NCBI GenBank assembly: GCA_963921935.1
Contig: OY998178.1
Coordinates: 41,718,951 to 41,782,950 of the forward strand
Direction: 5' to 3'
Length of the DNA: 64,000 bases
Source of the DNA: Galeruca laticollis
Taxonomy: Eukaryota; Arthropoda; Insecta; Coleoptera; Chrysomelidae
Positions 43,941 to 55,457 of the stretch are shown here, piece by piece. The position numbers and the translations under genes were made by a program. Every line of letters begins with the position of its first letter. Within the stretch, counting starts at the first letter, position 1. Below the pieces are notes generated by a model. The model was given only the letters and a program-made list of their open reading frames with translations. It was not told where the DNA came from and did no database searches.

Positions 43941-45314
43941 ATGGAGAAAAAAAGAACGAGGTTCAATTATGACGACGATTTATGTTTGCTTAGAGGAGTT
44001 TTGCAAGAAAATCCCATAAAAGAACCAGAAAAGTGGAAGTTGGTTCAGGTGCATTTGAAGAGCAGCTGTGGGAAAGAATTTTCTCTAAGATCCCTTAAGG
44101 ACCATCTACAGTTGCTGCTCGAGATTTTCCATAGTAACCAAATAACGTATGAGCATTGGTTTATGATACATTTTAAAGAACAAATTTTAGTTAAAGGACA
44201 ATCTTTTGTCACTTGTTCGCTGTATGTTTGCCATTTAATTCAATTAACTTTACATTTCATATCTGAAATAGAAGAAATTTATTCCGAAGAGGACCATTTA
44301 TTGCAGGAAATCGCTTCCTTATGCCAATCGATTCCAAAAAAGAAAAAAAGAATTAAGGAACAGCAAATTGCCAAATTAGGCAAATATGCCAGAGAATTAT
44401 TTGCTCAAGCAGGGCAAGAAGATGTGGCTGAAATATCAGTGGAAGGGGAAAATGATTATACACTTATGAGTATTGATCAGGATTGCCAAGGTAAAAATTT
44501 TAAATTTTCAATTTTCTCTTACACCTACCTAACTCTGCACGAGTACAAAATGCTGTTTAGTTATTTACCATAGCACATACGTAGTTAAAATTTATATATT
44601 TTTTCAATTACATTGCTATTATTCATGATACATTTCTAGAAATACATGTAAACACAATAGAAGCCATGAAAATAAATAATAAAATAGAAGTCGAAATACA
44701 TGAAGAAACTGAAGCAACAGGCTTTCAACAACCGGAAATTTTAGCACAAAAAGCCGAACTTCTGCCAGAAGATCCACCTCTCAATTTACTAAATCGGAAA
44801 TCAAGAGTATTAAGTAAATATCTTATTTTTGTTTATAATGAATTATAAATTTTTAGTTTGAAAATTAGATTAAAGTTAGAAGACAATAGAGGGTGATATT
44901 AGCTCACTATACAGTGGTTTGTGTTCTATTAATTAATAACTTGTTCATTGGGCATTTTTGACTTCGAAAATTTATATTACTTTATCTAATATAACGTTTA
45001 ATATTTTAGCACCAAACAGAAGAAGGCCAAGAACATCTATAAGAGGCAATGCTCTGGATTACTTGACGAATAAAGAAAGTAGGGAATTAGAATTTAAAAG
45101 GAGACAACTGGACATAGAAGAGCGTAGATTAGCATTAGAAGAGAGAAAATTGAAGTTGGAGGAAAAAAAAGTAGACCAAGATATAAACGAAGGAAGGGAG
45201 AGAATGGATATGGAAAAGCAGCAACATGCTTTAATGATTTCGGAACGACAGCAAGGTATTGCTGAAAGGAATAATGTTTTGAAGCTTGTTGATAATCAAA
45301 TGAAATTATTATAA
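43941..45314 (+). CDS. Harbinger Myb/SANT-like accessory protein
   Basis: Three exons: 43941-44490, 44640-44813 and 45010-45314, all GT-AG with phases that match (1 and 1), giving up to 342 residues. The N-terminus MEKKRTRFNYDDDLCLLRG to GKEFSLRSLKDHLQLLLEI is the Myb/SANT-like domain of Harbinger accessory proteins. A basic KKKKRIKEQQIAKLG stretch follows, and exon 3 ends in a long Glu/Arg coiled coil (RRQLDIEERRLALEERKLK). A further 138-bp in-phase intron (44134-44271) is plausible because the residues between HSN and EIYSEEDHLL do not look like the family. It would recruit the transposase to DNA. No disabling lesion seen. Confidence 0.78.
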
Positions 45315-46223
45315 AAAGATAAGTAATATTACTTAATCACTTTATTTTGTTGTTTTTTTTATAAGTAAAGTTTAGTTTACTTTAAATGCATTTTTTTTTA
45401 GATCCAACCATACAACGACAATGTACATTTAAATATTATGGAATAAAAATCTTACTGTTTCAATCAAATTACAAATTTTTTTTGAATATTTTCCGAAATT
45501 AAAATTGTACTTAGAGATTAACTAATAATAGACGTTAGAGTAACGATTACTTCAAGACATTTAACTGTTAATAGGCTCAACATAATTTTTTATCAAATGT
45601 TTATTTCTATTTAAAATAAATCAAGTTTGTTATTAATTTCAAAACGACCGACTCAGCAAAAATTATCTAGTCATACTAACAGGACATGTAATTAAAAGCT
45701 AATATTTACTTTTAATTGAATTTTTGTTATCTTTAATAGAAAATTTCAGCAAAAATATCTATAGAACCAATTTCTCCCTGAGTGTAGGCCTGACGGTGAT
45801 TCTCCATCGTTGGATTGTAATTAACAGTACTGTCCCTATAGTAGTGCAGTAACAGAGGCTTAACATAATATGAGGTTAATAACAAGAAAATTGAAAAATG
45901 ACTGTATTAAGAGGAGATAGTCTCAACCTGTTCAGTAGAAGTGGTCGTGTGATTCTTTGTTGGAAATGGTTTGAAAAGCGGAATAAAAATGTATAAATTT
46001 AAAGAAATTTCTGATACATTTTCGTAAACAGCTTTTCAAGCACTTTTCAATAAAGTATCACTCGACACCCCTTGCTATTTAAAAAAACAATTAAGTGATA
46101 TCCCCATAAGTGGAAGTGACATGTCCGAACGTTTCTTAAATCTTAAATAATTTTGTTTCTAGGGGGTGAGACTTAATTTTAAAATAACGAAAATTGTTTT
46201 TTTTATTTTATAATATAAAGTAC
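45315..46223. other. Harbinger-2 spacer between convergent genes
   Basis: Non-coding AT-rich sequence between the 3' ends of the two Harbinger-2 genes. It contains AATAAA-like signals (e.g. near 45443 on plus). Nothing else seen. Confidence 0.45.
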
Positions 46224-47563
46224 TTAAACACCAAGATATTCTTGAATAGTTGGTGGAACAACATTAAAATATTGGGATGTTTGACTCCCATACAAACAAG
46301 TGTGCAAATTGCATAAAATAACACTGACTTTAAATATTTCCTGTAAGTCTTGCAACAAAAGTTTATGATTTTTTTTGAAATCCTCAAAAGCAAAATTTGC
46401 CAAGATTTTCTGGAATCCCCATTCCACCGAAGTTCTTAGAACCTTCATAGATGCATTAAAATTTCTTTGATGCTCAGGTAGATTGATGTTGTTACCAGGA
46501 AAAGGACATAACAATAATTCCTGAATTGCGTAAGCGTTGTCTCCATACAATGTAAATTTGACATCATCTGGAAATACAGCAACTTGTTCCAGTTGTCGGT
46601 AAAGGCCTGATTCTCGAAATATGGCAGCATCATGTCTTCTTCCTGGAAACGCCTTTTGCAAGTTTGCTATTATGCCATCAGGACAAAGTACCGATTGATA
46701 TTTTAAACAGTGATATCATTTATGTTCAGAATAGTATTCTTCTTGTTGTAAAGTAGGTCTACAGATTGCTTTGGTAGTTCCATCTATAAAACCCCAGCAA
46801 TTTTGTACCATACTGAATTGCCTGAAAAATAAAATAAGATATGTTAGAAACCGATTACGAATTAGCTCTCTACTGGCACAGTGTGTTCATTTAGAGAAAG
46901 GCCTTATTCACAGTTTCAATTAGTTCCTGACACCATCCCAAAAGCATTTTGCATAGTGCTCGATATCTAATTATTATTTTAAATGTCCAATAATTACTTA
47001 CTTCAGCATACATCATCATCCTATTTTCATTGAGCCAGTTCAAATCGTTTAATGAGTCTAAAAGACTACCCCAGTGCTCAAGGATGAAGTTGTTCATATA
47101 TTTGATTATATCACTTAAAGTTTGGGGAGACAAGCCAAACATATGTTTCAGATCTTTTAATCTATTGGGATATGCTAGACGTCCAAATAAAATGCACAAT
47201 CCAATAATTCCTAAAACAATACAAACTTTTAATAAAAAAGATAGTACCAACATATATATATATGTATCCTTAACAAAATCAGTACCACTAGGTACCTTTA
47301 TTGTATATGCATTATTACCTACCTGGTACAACATTTCTCTTTGGAGTAATAATCTCATTTGGAATTCCAAGAACTTGCACTAATAAATAAATATCATTTC
47401 TCTCAAAACCAAATTGATTTCGTACTTTCTCGTCTTGCATTTCTTCCATAAAATTTAAATTTATGTTCCTTTTCACCATTACCCAAAATATTATTTATTA
47501 TAATAAATTCTACAGCATCTTCATCCGCACCAGCTAAAATTGCAAACTGTAACTCTTGTTCCA
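46224..47563 (-). pseudogene. Harbinger-2 transposase, one stop and one frameshift
   Basis: Exon 1 47323-47563 (MEQELQFAILAGADEDAVE, later KVRNQFGFERNDIYLLVQ), exon 2 47002-47210 (RLAYPNRLKDLKHMFGLS), exon 3 46224-46821. Donors GTAGGT and GTAAGT and acceptors TTTTAG and TTTCAG are in place. Catalytic motifs: NCWGFIDGTTKAICRP (first Asp), KAFPGRRHDAAIFRE (second Asp), LYGDNAYA and RTSVEWGFQKI (Glu). Lesions: a one-base frameshift near 47470-47480 in exon 1, and TGA at 46716-46718 in HK-stop-YH where the family usually has Arg (a CGA to TGA change would explain it). Otherwise complete, so inactivated recently. Confidence 0.85.
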
Positions 47564-47881
47564 TTTTGAAAAAAAATCCAATATTCACCCTAATAATAGT
47601 TCTTTGGCTTTTTTTGGTTACTTTCTGTAATAAAATTAACTTTCATACAATTCAATAACATTAACCTAACCAAACCCAGTAAAAATTTGTACATAATATG
47701 AACTGTCAACGCAAAAACGAAAATACCCGATTAAAAATTACGTTGACTTATCGCTAGACTCTTTGCCTGAACTCTCTTTTAAAATCATGTTTACGTTCAT
47801 TCGTTATTTAAAAATAGCGCAGAACGTTATTACCGTATCGCTATTCGTGTTTGCCCGATCTCTCTATTAGGGCACTTTACT

Positions 47882-49093
47882 CTACAGATTGAAAAAGTAT
47901 TCCGACTGTTATGTCAGATAGTAATTAATTTTTGAGGACTATTCGTCGAAAATTGAATATAAAAAGTTCATTCAATTCCCCTTAGAAATTAATGTGTTCA
48001 ATCATTATTCAAATCATTTAACAAAAACAAAAAAGCCAAGCTGTTGTGTCCCTGGAAAACATATGTGCGTACGCTCAACTTCACCAATAATGATAGATTT
48101 TGGACACTTATCCATCCAATGGTTAACTTAACAAACTGTGAACAGGATACCAATACTGTGGAGGAGGCTAAAAAATCCTTGAACAAAACATGTTCTACAA
48201 AAATGACAATCGGAATTAATAAAGTTAAACTAATTTTGAGCATCATTCGTAGCACCAGCACTTATTCTGTATTAAGATAACAGCATTTGTAGTAGGTATA
48301 ACAAAAATTCTATAGTTCCTATATATGTATCAATAGTTATCTTTACCGAATTATGTTCTCCTGACAAGAAAACGGTAATCCCAGGCCGTCTTTCGCTAGC
48401 TAAGCGATCGTTAACACCAAGGAGATGATTTTAAGCCACTTATTTGATCAACGTTAAACGTTACCGGTTATTTTGCTCCTGCGCAATAGTAAAAAAATAA
48501 CCGATCACTTTAAAAAGCGGTAACGTACCGCCCAAATAAACTGAACCGTTGAGTGTTTCACTCAACGACGGAACGTTATTTAAACGTGGTTTGAACATTA
48601 GTTCCAATTGTATTTATTATATTTATTTGGTTTAATAACAGAAAAAATATCAAAAACTGTTTATAATGTATTAAAACTATTCACAAATAATTTTAAATAA
48701 GATAGTTTAAGACTATAAAGTAACAAATTGAGATGGCTGATTACTCGAGAATGGAAAAAGATATTGACGTGCAGTTTTCGCTAAATTTCTTATATTTCCC
48801 TCAAGTTTTTGTTGCCATAGTTGCCAAATGTCTATTTTTCCGAAAGCGCCGAAAAAAGTAACCTTTTTCGAAGCGAAATTATCGGTTTATTTTTAATACA
48901 ACACCCTATATTTTTTAATACCATCTGAAAGTCACTTTCATCCCCTGTCCAAAAATGTATACATTATCGGCATGTATACAAAAGTTTACGGAATGATTTA
49001 ATTTTTTATGTCAAGAACTTCCAAACGTAAATTATGACATTTAACAGCTTGGAGACGTTATAACTCGAATAACAGACAAGGGATTAATGAGCG
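47882..49093. other. No gene recognised
   Basis: Spacer between Tigger-3 and hAT-5. GTTGAGTGTTTCACTCAAC near 48550 is a small perfect hairpin. The short frames at 47998-48280 show no known domain. Confidence 0.45.
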
Positions 49094-49101
49094 GCTTTCA
49101 C
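49094..49101. repeat. Left target duplication of hAT-5
   Basis: GCTTTCAC, repeated exactly at 52461-52468. Confidence 0.93.
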
Positions 49102-49499
49102 CAGTGTTGCCAGGTCAAAGATTTTGAAATCTTAAGATTTCGTTACGAAAATCGTGAGATTTCGTAAACATATGAAAATAAAACGATATGTGTTATAATA
49201 ATTATCTTTCGTTCAATAAACGTAGAGCTCATCAATATGAAAAAAAATAGATATGGACTCGTTAACAATAAAAAATAAAAATGAAGGAACTATATAAAGA
49301 ACTTAAAGTAAAATAAACAATATAAGTTCCAATAAATATATGTATAAACTCCTCTGTATGAAAAATTAAAAAGCGTAAATTCTTAAAATTAGATGAAAAA
49401 TGTAAGAAAAAGTATAAAAAGATAAAAGAAGCCAAAAATGTATGTTTTGGATGATCGCGCGGGGGACTCTATATCCAAGACATAATTTATTCTGAATCT

Positions 49500-51986
49500 G
49501 ATTCAGGTGGACTGGCAGTCAGATATATTTCATTATTAATTTTTTTAGCACATCATGGGATACTTTGAAGTTTGTACAGTTCCCAGAATTTGTTACCAGA
49601 CTTTTTGTCAGTAATCGCCCTTCAATAGTATTAGTATTCAGTCTGTTTCTTAGTTTTGTTACAAATAACCTGAGAAAACACTAGTTCTACGTTAGCACTA
49701 GAATGGGGAAGACATGGTAATGTACTGTTTTTGTTATTTATTTAAACAATAAACGGGTGGGATAAATTTTAAACACTCGGTATGGCTACTTACTAATTTA
49801 TTTAAACGCTAACTCACTAATCACTAACACTTAATTTATATATACAGTATATTCACTTAGACTAATTTATATAAACAGTTCACTAATTTATATTTACTAA
49901 TTTATTTGTTTATCTCACGATGTCAAATTATCAACTCCCTAACCCTTCCTGATCAGTCCCCTTATATACTAGTGCCTTTTGTACTAGAGAATTCCGGGCA
50001 GCGGCTTATACACACAAATAATTTTTCTGGCCTTTTCTAGATAACTCTGGTCACAAAAACTAGTTCTAGATAAGATAGTCTCAATCGTAAACAGTTTTTT
50101 ATAACTGCGTATCCGCCATAATTTTAACTATTATACCTGGCTCAGACAGGGTCGGTTTTAGGGACTATACCAGTGTGCTGTTTCGTAACAGTAAATTAAA
50201 TACTAAATTGCACAACCGTTTAAATTTTTGTTCTCCGTCGCCAATTATAATTTCAGAAATCGCCTACCAGAATTTTTCAGCATCGTTGGTTATTTTTAAA
50301 TCCTTAAAATCAAAATTTCCGAGCATTCTCCATTCATTATCAATTTCTTGTATATTTTCAATTAAATTTGGAAAATGAATGATCAAATCGGATATAGAAG
50401 AAATGGTTCTTTTTATAACTGTACTTATGAATTCAAATTTTGTAAATACAGAATTTTTTAAAGGAAATCTATTTAAAATTTGCCCAAGGATCTAGTGTGC
50501 TTGCATTAATCGTTGCACCAAAATATACATTTCTTCAATATCTAAAAAAAGTCTATAATTTTTGAACTCAATATCATATACGTTATTTTTACGGAGTACT
50601 TCAGGCTTAATATAACAATCCACAATGTAGTTTACAATGTTGGTTACTTCGGTGTAAATTTTATAAATATGCGGTTTTTCACTTCGCATTATAATATTTA
50701 ATTTGTTAAAAAAGGGCAAGGAATACGCCAAAAACTCTAAATATATTTTTTATCTGGTTGTTGTAGTAATCGTAAAATTCTATTAGCTGCCTCAACATTT
50801 CCTGCAGACTGATCAGTGAAGTATAAGATCAGTGCGTTATACTGAGAAATAAGTCTTTTGACGGAACTTTCCACCGATAACCATCTAGTCTGTGAGGGAC
50901 GTAGCAATTTTAAAGGAGATACGGTGGCAAATTCTTGAAACTACTCTGCGATCCTCTTAGGACTATTTGAAAAGTAATTATATACCTGAAAATGTTAACA
51001 TTATAAAATCCATGCATTTTTAGAAACAGTGAGTGTTTTACCTCCAGTACAACTTGTTCCACATATTCAGGAAGTTTTTCACATACATATGAAGCACATA
51101 AGTGGAAATTGTGACATATACATTTCATAATAAAGATGTTAGGTATAGTGCTCCCATCATACTGTTTGTTCCATCAGATGCAAAACCAATGCAGTTTTGT
51201 TTATATGGTATATCATTCACTTCAAAAAAATCTATTATATGTTTAAATAAGGCAGCTCCAGTTGCATCTTTTATAGAAATTAATGCCAAAAAATAATCTC
51301 TGTTATTATTTTCATCAGTTCTAACAACTAATCAGAAATTTTTATACACGCTCTGTCCGTGGACTCATCTGCAATTATGCTAATTTTATTGTTTTACAAT
51401 AAAGTAATAAGACGGTCTTTCTCTGTTTGACCCATAACATTTGTAATTAGTGCCTTTACTTTAGTTTGTCCACATTTAATTTTTTTGCGACCGCAGAATC
51501 ACTACAAACTGAACTAATTAACGCAGGAAGACGCTCCATAACTCTCATGGATAAATTGTGTTCAGCAATAAATCCTGCTAATCTGATTTCTCCTTCTTTT
51601 GCTTTTAATTCTAAGTTACTTTCAGTTGTGGACGTTTTTGAAAACAATGAAGCCACGGAGGATTGAGCAGCTACTGCCGCAAGAGCTTGTTTAAGCTTTG
51701 CTCTTTCGGCATGTTTTAATACATCATTTTTGCCATGACTGATTTTTATGTCACAGCGGCACGCCTTGCACCTTAAAAAAGTATCAGGTAAGAAAATGAA
51801 TGATCAAAATATGTAGTTTAACCACTTTTACCATCCGTAAACAGGCCCTTTTTTACTTTTTGAAAACCACCTTATTTCTGTCTACCACTCTTCTCTATAT
51901 TTTTGTGCATAAAACATTTTAGGTTTTTTTGCTGAGGTTGAAGGAGCGCCGAAATCAGTATCATCACTATCAGTACTATCACACAT
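49500..51986 (-). pseudogene. hAT-5 transposase pseudogene
   Basis: Starts at ATG 51986 (MCDSTDSDDTDFGAPSTS). A TAG follows after KYREEW. Then the zinc-finger region (CKACRCDIKISHGKNDVLKH), EIRLAGFIAEHNLSMRVMER, SIIADESTDRACIK (catalytic Asp), NCIGFASDGTNSMMG (second Asp), LRPSQTRWLSVE, and past the solo LTR the dimerisation part (HSSANVELVFSQ, KLRNRLNTNTIEG) near 49620-49720. At least four stops or frameshifts. A hAT group common in insects, without a specific symbol. Confidence 0.82.
49726..50190 (-). repeat. Solo LTR inside hAT-5
   Basis: 465 bp bounded by TG and CA. On the minus strand it starts TGTTACGAAACAGCAC, contains TAGTATATAAGGGG (TATA box) near 49970 and AATAAATTAG further on (poly(A) signal). 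Flanks on that strand are TTAC and GTAC, a 4-bp duplication with one change. It interrupts the hAT-5 dimerisation domain. A single LTR without internal sequence indicates LTR-LTR recombination. Confidence 0.75.
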
Positions 51987-52460
51987 GTTTAATGTTTAAA
52001 AACTTTAAAAATTGAAAACTACACAGAGTACATAAACGATTATTATTAAAGTCAACATATAACATATAGAACATTCAACACTGACGGACAATAACTAAAA
52101 ACTAAATAGTAAATAAAATACTCAATAACTCAATTGCTTCTGCTTGCGCTTGCATTTTGCGGGAATCCCCGAGTCAACCTTAAAATCCACATTCTCTCTG
52201 CAATGCCACGTTCCGTGTACGTTCTCAGGCGCTATCATGTAGGTGTCGAATCATCGATCGAATTAAGATTTACAGGTCCGGCATTCTCTTAACTTACCAA
52301 CATTTTTTAAAATTCCTATTTGAACTTTAAAAAAATAATTTTTAGTTTCTGTAACAATATGTTCCAAAAATCGTAATATTAATCCATAAAATCGTGATAT
52401 CGTGAGATCAAGAACAAAATCGTTAGTTCTCACGATTTATCGTGAGATCTGGTAACACTG

Positions 52461-52468
52461 GCTTTCAC
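52461..52468. repeat. Right target duplication of hAT-5
   Basis: GCTTTCAC, an exact copy of 49094-49101. Confidence 0.93.
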
Positions 52469-52859
52469 TGAAACTCTTAGAAATGTTTACATTTTTTAAC
52501 ACCGTTGCCAAGTGTCAGAAGTTTTCTGAAATTTTGGTAAAAAAGTTACATTTTGTAAATTTTTTACGAAAATGTGCTGAGAATTTTTTTATAAAAGTAA
52601 CCAGGAGAAGATTGAAAGCCATTTTTGAGAGAAATCCGCCTATACAAGAAAATCTATATTTACTTGGGTACAACAATTTACAGATTCGGGAAAATTAGAA
52701 AGTAAGAAAAACATTTAGAACAGAAACATTTTCATTTAGATATAAGAACAAGAAACCAAACATACCTTCATAAAATGCATCAAAACAAAAAAAATAAGTT
52801 GTTTGTGACCACCATCTGCATCGCTACATAATCTTAATCTCAGCCAAAAATTACTGAAC
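52469..52859. other. No gene recognised
   Basis: Unassigned sequence between hAT-5 and the Tigger-4 N-terminal fragment. A 71-codon frame at 52483-52698 has no recognisable domain. Confidence 0.4.
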
Positions 52860-53364
52860 ACATATTGCAGCTTTTCTGGTGTTATCGTATTAAAAACATT
52901 TATCACCTACTCTACCTTGAGACATTCCTAATCCTCTGGCTAAGGAAACACCTAAAACATAAAAAAACAATTATTAAGATTAAGTATAAATTGATGATTC
53001 GTAGACCCTCACTTTCAGCTGGTCTCACAGAGAGCTCGGGATTTCTTCTGAGAAAAGAGAAATGCCAATTTTTTCCTGCCAGTTCATTTTTAAATTTATG
53101 TGGAATGTTTAAAGCGACTGCAAATTTGTAGGCCATTTGTCGGAGATCTATATGACGAGGCGCGAATGCATGGTTTTGTAGTTTTATAATATGTCCAACC
53201 AATTTTTTTTCATTTTCAGCTCATAAGCTGCTATCTGGGCCCATTCTTCCTTTTTTAGAATCGTTTGACTTCAGCTTTCTACGAACTGCTTGAATGGCTG
53301 CCAATAAATTGGCTTCTGTCCACATCCCTCGTTCAGGACAAATTCGTTTATATGTGGATGGCAT
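52860..53364 (-). pseudogene. Tigger-4 transposase, N-terminal fragment
   Basis: ATG 53364 (MPSTYKRICPERGMWTEANL) begins a Psq-like region (LLAAIQAVRRK). After a frameshift in an A-run near 53210 the CENP-B-type HTH follows: APRHIDLRQMAYKFAVALN and NWHFSFLRRNPELSVRPAE. An intron-like gap (about 52967-53005) leads to GVSLARGLGMSQGRV. The DDE core does not follow at lower coordinates, where it should be. A DDE part of similar type lies upstream at 54.0-55.4 kb instead. Confidence 0.7.
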
Positions 53365-53379
53365 AATGATCTTAAGAGA

Positions 53380-54045
53380 AATTAATAAATTAATAGACCA
53401 TCTCTACCCACTTTGACTGGGGCATCTATACCAAAAGGTGGTATAAGATGCCCCACCGTGTAGTTTGTAAAAACCAACAGCTACATGCGTTTGGGGGTTA
53501 GAATGATGAAGCACAAGCATTCCGCAATTGTTTGGCGAAATTTCGGATTAAATAAATAAATATTGATGATTTTACAACCTATACCATAGTCATGTATAAA
53601 AATTTGCATCTACTTCAAAAAAACAGCATAAAATTTTGCCAAAACAAGACAATTGTCAGCAGCAAAATCACTTTCCGTTCGTGAATCATGAACAACTGAT
53701 TGGGTAGGGACAAGCCGCACGATCAAAGTTTTCGAGTAATAAATGCTGGCTATCTCTGCCAATCTCTACCAACTTTACCGTAAAATTGGTAGAGACGCCT
53801 CACTTTTTTTTAACTTGACCTAAATTTTAAGAAAATAATTATTAACAGAAAATAAGCATGTTTTACGGTAATACAAACTTTATTCAGTTATAATATTTAT
53901 AAACAAATGCAAAAAACAAATTTTATTCTACGAAAATAACATAAAGAATGTTTTTTAATTGGCCATCTCGCTCGCGGTATGGGTGAGATGCCCCACACAG
54001 GGTGATGGCCTATGTACTCCGATACAAATTAATGAGCAAAATAAG
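53380..54045. other. Tigger terminal motifs, no gene
   Basis: Contains GATGCCCCACCG (53450), GGGGCATCTATACC (53419), and GGTGAGATGCCCCACAC (53980) in addition to CTCTACCAACTTTACC (53765). These look like terminal or subterminal repeats of the Tigger-4/5 family and mark the 5' end of the N-terminal fragment and the 3' end of the DDE fragment. Confidence 0.4.
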
Positions 54046-55440
54046 TTAAGCCTTCTTTTTGGTACCTACTCTTCCACAGGGATCGCAAAAATTAACGTAC
54101 TTGCCGCATCCATCGTGAAACCATTGCTCGCAATGTATAAATTTAGTCCAGTCATCTATCCTGGTGGTCTCGGAATATTTCACTCCACATCCCATGCACT
54201 CATCATTTTCTGAATTATCAGGTTCCTCGTCGTAAAGCATAGTGAGATCCTCAACTTCGGATTTGATTGTTAAAGAAATTTTCTTTTTCTGTTCTTTTTC
54301 GCCTTCAATTTGTTAGGAATTTTCATTTTATTTGGCACACAGTAGAAATATGCTGAGCCCTTCTTCGGATACCTTCCAATGCCCGAATCTTTGGTGGAGA
54401 TGAAACTTGATCCAACATTTTTCCTGAGGTTATATCAGAATTTTCTGGAAGAACCATTGATTGAGTTAAATTTTGTGAAGCAGTGGAGGTGCTAGGCTGA
54501 GGAGACATTTCTCTTACGGTTATTGTTCTTGGATTTGGTGAGATTTATTGAGCAGTACTCATAGCAGGCTGTAAAATGGCAGTGCCTCTTCTTTGTCCAC
54601 AGTTTCGTTCAAAGTTATAGAATCAGATGTGGTCTCGTTGGAGGGATTCAGTCCTATATATGTACGTGGTATGGCAGTTTCAGATAAGAAGGTGTTTTCT
54701 GAAATGTCTTCTGGATTGAATGGGTGTACACTAGTTGCTTTGAAAGCGGAAATTGCATTTCCTGGTACAGCTGCCTTACACCATGCCTCATTTAATGAAT
54801 GTCCAAATTGAAAACGACCAATTTTTCTGGAAGGATTTGCTCGAATCCAGTTATTCGATGAAACAGTATAAGAAGATTTCAGTGATTTAAAAACCACCCT
54901 ATTGAGAGGTTGTAACCAGTACGTGGTATGACTTGGAAAAGTGATCATTATAATATTGTTCTGTCTAGCAAATTCTAGCATCTCGACACAGCAGTGAGAG
55001 CTGTGATCATCCACCGATAATAAAACAGTACCTTCAGGTTTGCGCGGTGTAAAGTGGGTCTTTAGCCACCTCAAAAACAAATCTGACTATATGTAGGCTG
55101 ATTTTTCGTTCATGTAGATCTCAGACCCAGGAGGCATTCCAGCTTTGTACTCAGGTTTCAGATTTTTGCCTCTCAATACTTAGTGGAGGTATAAATGTAC
55201 CCTCGGCGTTACAGCATGCTACGACTGTGATTGTCTCCCCCTTCTCTCCTGAAGTTGTTGCTGCGACGATTTTAGAACCTTTCTGAGCGATCATCTTTCC
55301 TGGGACATTATTTAACTGTATCCCTGTCTCATCCATGTTAAAAATATGGGTGGGTTTATCAAACAAGTTAAAGTTCTCTAGGTCAGACCAGAGTTGATCA
55401 AAATAATGATTTAGGTATGTTATTTCTTTAACTCTTCAAG
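54046..55440 (-). pseudogene. Tigger-5 transposase, DDE and PHD part
   Basis: The minus strand reads IFNMDETGIQLNNVPGKM (first Asp), TSGEKGETITVVACCNAEG, then SVDDHSSHCCVEMLEFAR (second Asp; DGH is DDH), then WLQPLNRVVFKSLKSSY where the third catalytic Asp has become Asn. A Ser/Thr-rich linker with SPPKIRALEGIRRR follows (54323-54508), and a degenerate PHD finger ends it (CMGCGV, HCEQWFHDGC, CDPC; one zinc Cys lost). Frame changes near 55150, 54560 and 54300. Its N-terminal half is cut off near 55450 by the mariner remnant. Confidence 0.8.
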
Positions 55441-55457
55441 ATTTGTAGGGATTGGGG

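Larger units (their letters stand above)
43504..47865. mobile_element. Harbinger-2, two-gene PIF/Harbinger element
   Basis: The left end AGAGAGATCGGGCAAACACG and the reverse complement of the right end match perfectly over 25 bp (to GAATAG). ATT(A) occurs at both junctions (43501-43503 and 47866-47868), fitting a 3-bp duplication, though the canonical TWA is obscured. It is inserted within the right terminal repeat of Tigger-3. It carries convergent genes: a Myb/SANT-like protein on plus and a DDE_Tnp_4 transposase on minus. Confidence 0.9.
37891..47881 (-). mobile_element. Tigger-3 with two nested elements
   Basis: The left end AGTAAAGTGCCTTAATATCG (37891) is mirrored at the right by the reverse complement AGTAAAGTGCCCTAAT (47866-47881), continuing as GTCAGATAG before 43504 once the Harbinger-2 insertion is removed. 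CCGATATTAGG boxes occur inside both ends (38114, 40316). Nested: the THAP-bearing element (40518-43478) and Harbinger-2 (43504-47865). Without them Tigger-3 is about 2.7 kb. The exact TA duplication is not clean. Confidence 0.75.
49102..52460 (-). mobile_element. hAT-5, complete ends
   Basis: 3359 bp. Starts CAGTGTTGCCAGGTC; the right end in reverse complement reads CAGTGTTACCAGATC. Both subtermini are filled with ATCGTGAGAT/TCACGATT boxes (49150-49165, 52400-52450). Exact 8-bp duplications GCTTTCAC flank it. It carries a decayed minus-strand transposase and a solo LTR. Confidence 0.93.

Noticed and set aside
43502..47869. A canonical TWA target duplication (TTA) for Harbinger-2
   Set aside because: Taking TTA on both sides makes the inverted termini unequal by one to two bases; ATT fits the symmetric termini better, so the canonical site is not claimed.
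47998..48280. Overlapping 78- and 87-codon frames on both strands
   Set aside because: No recognisable domain and no splice or terminal context; likely chance frames.
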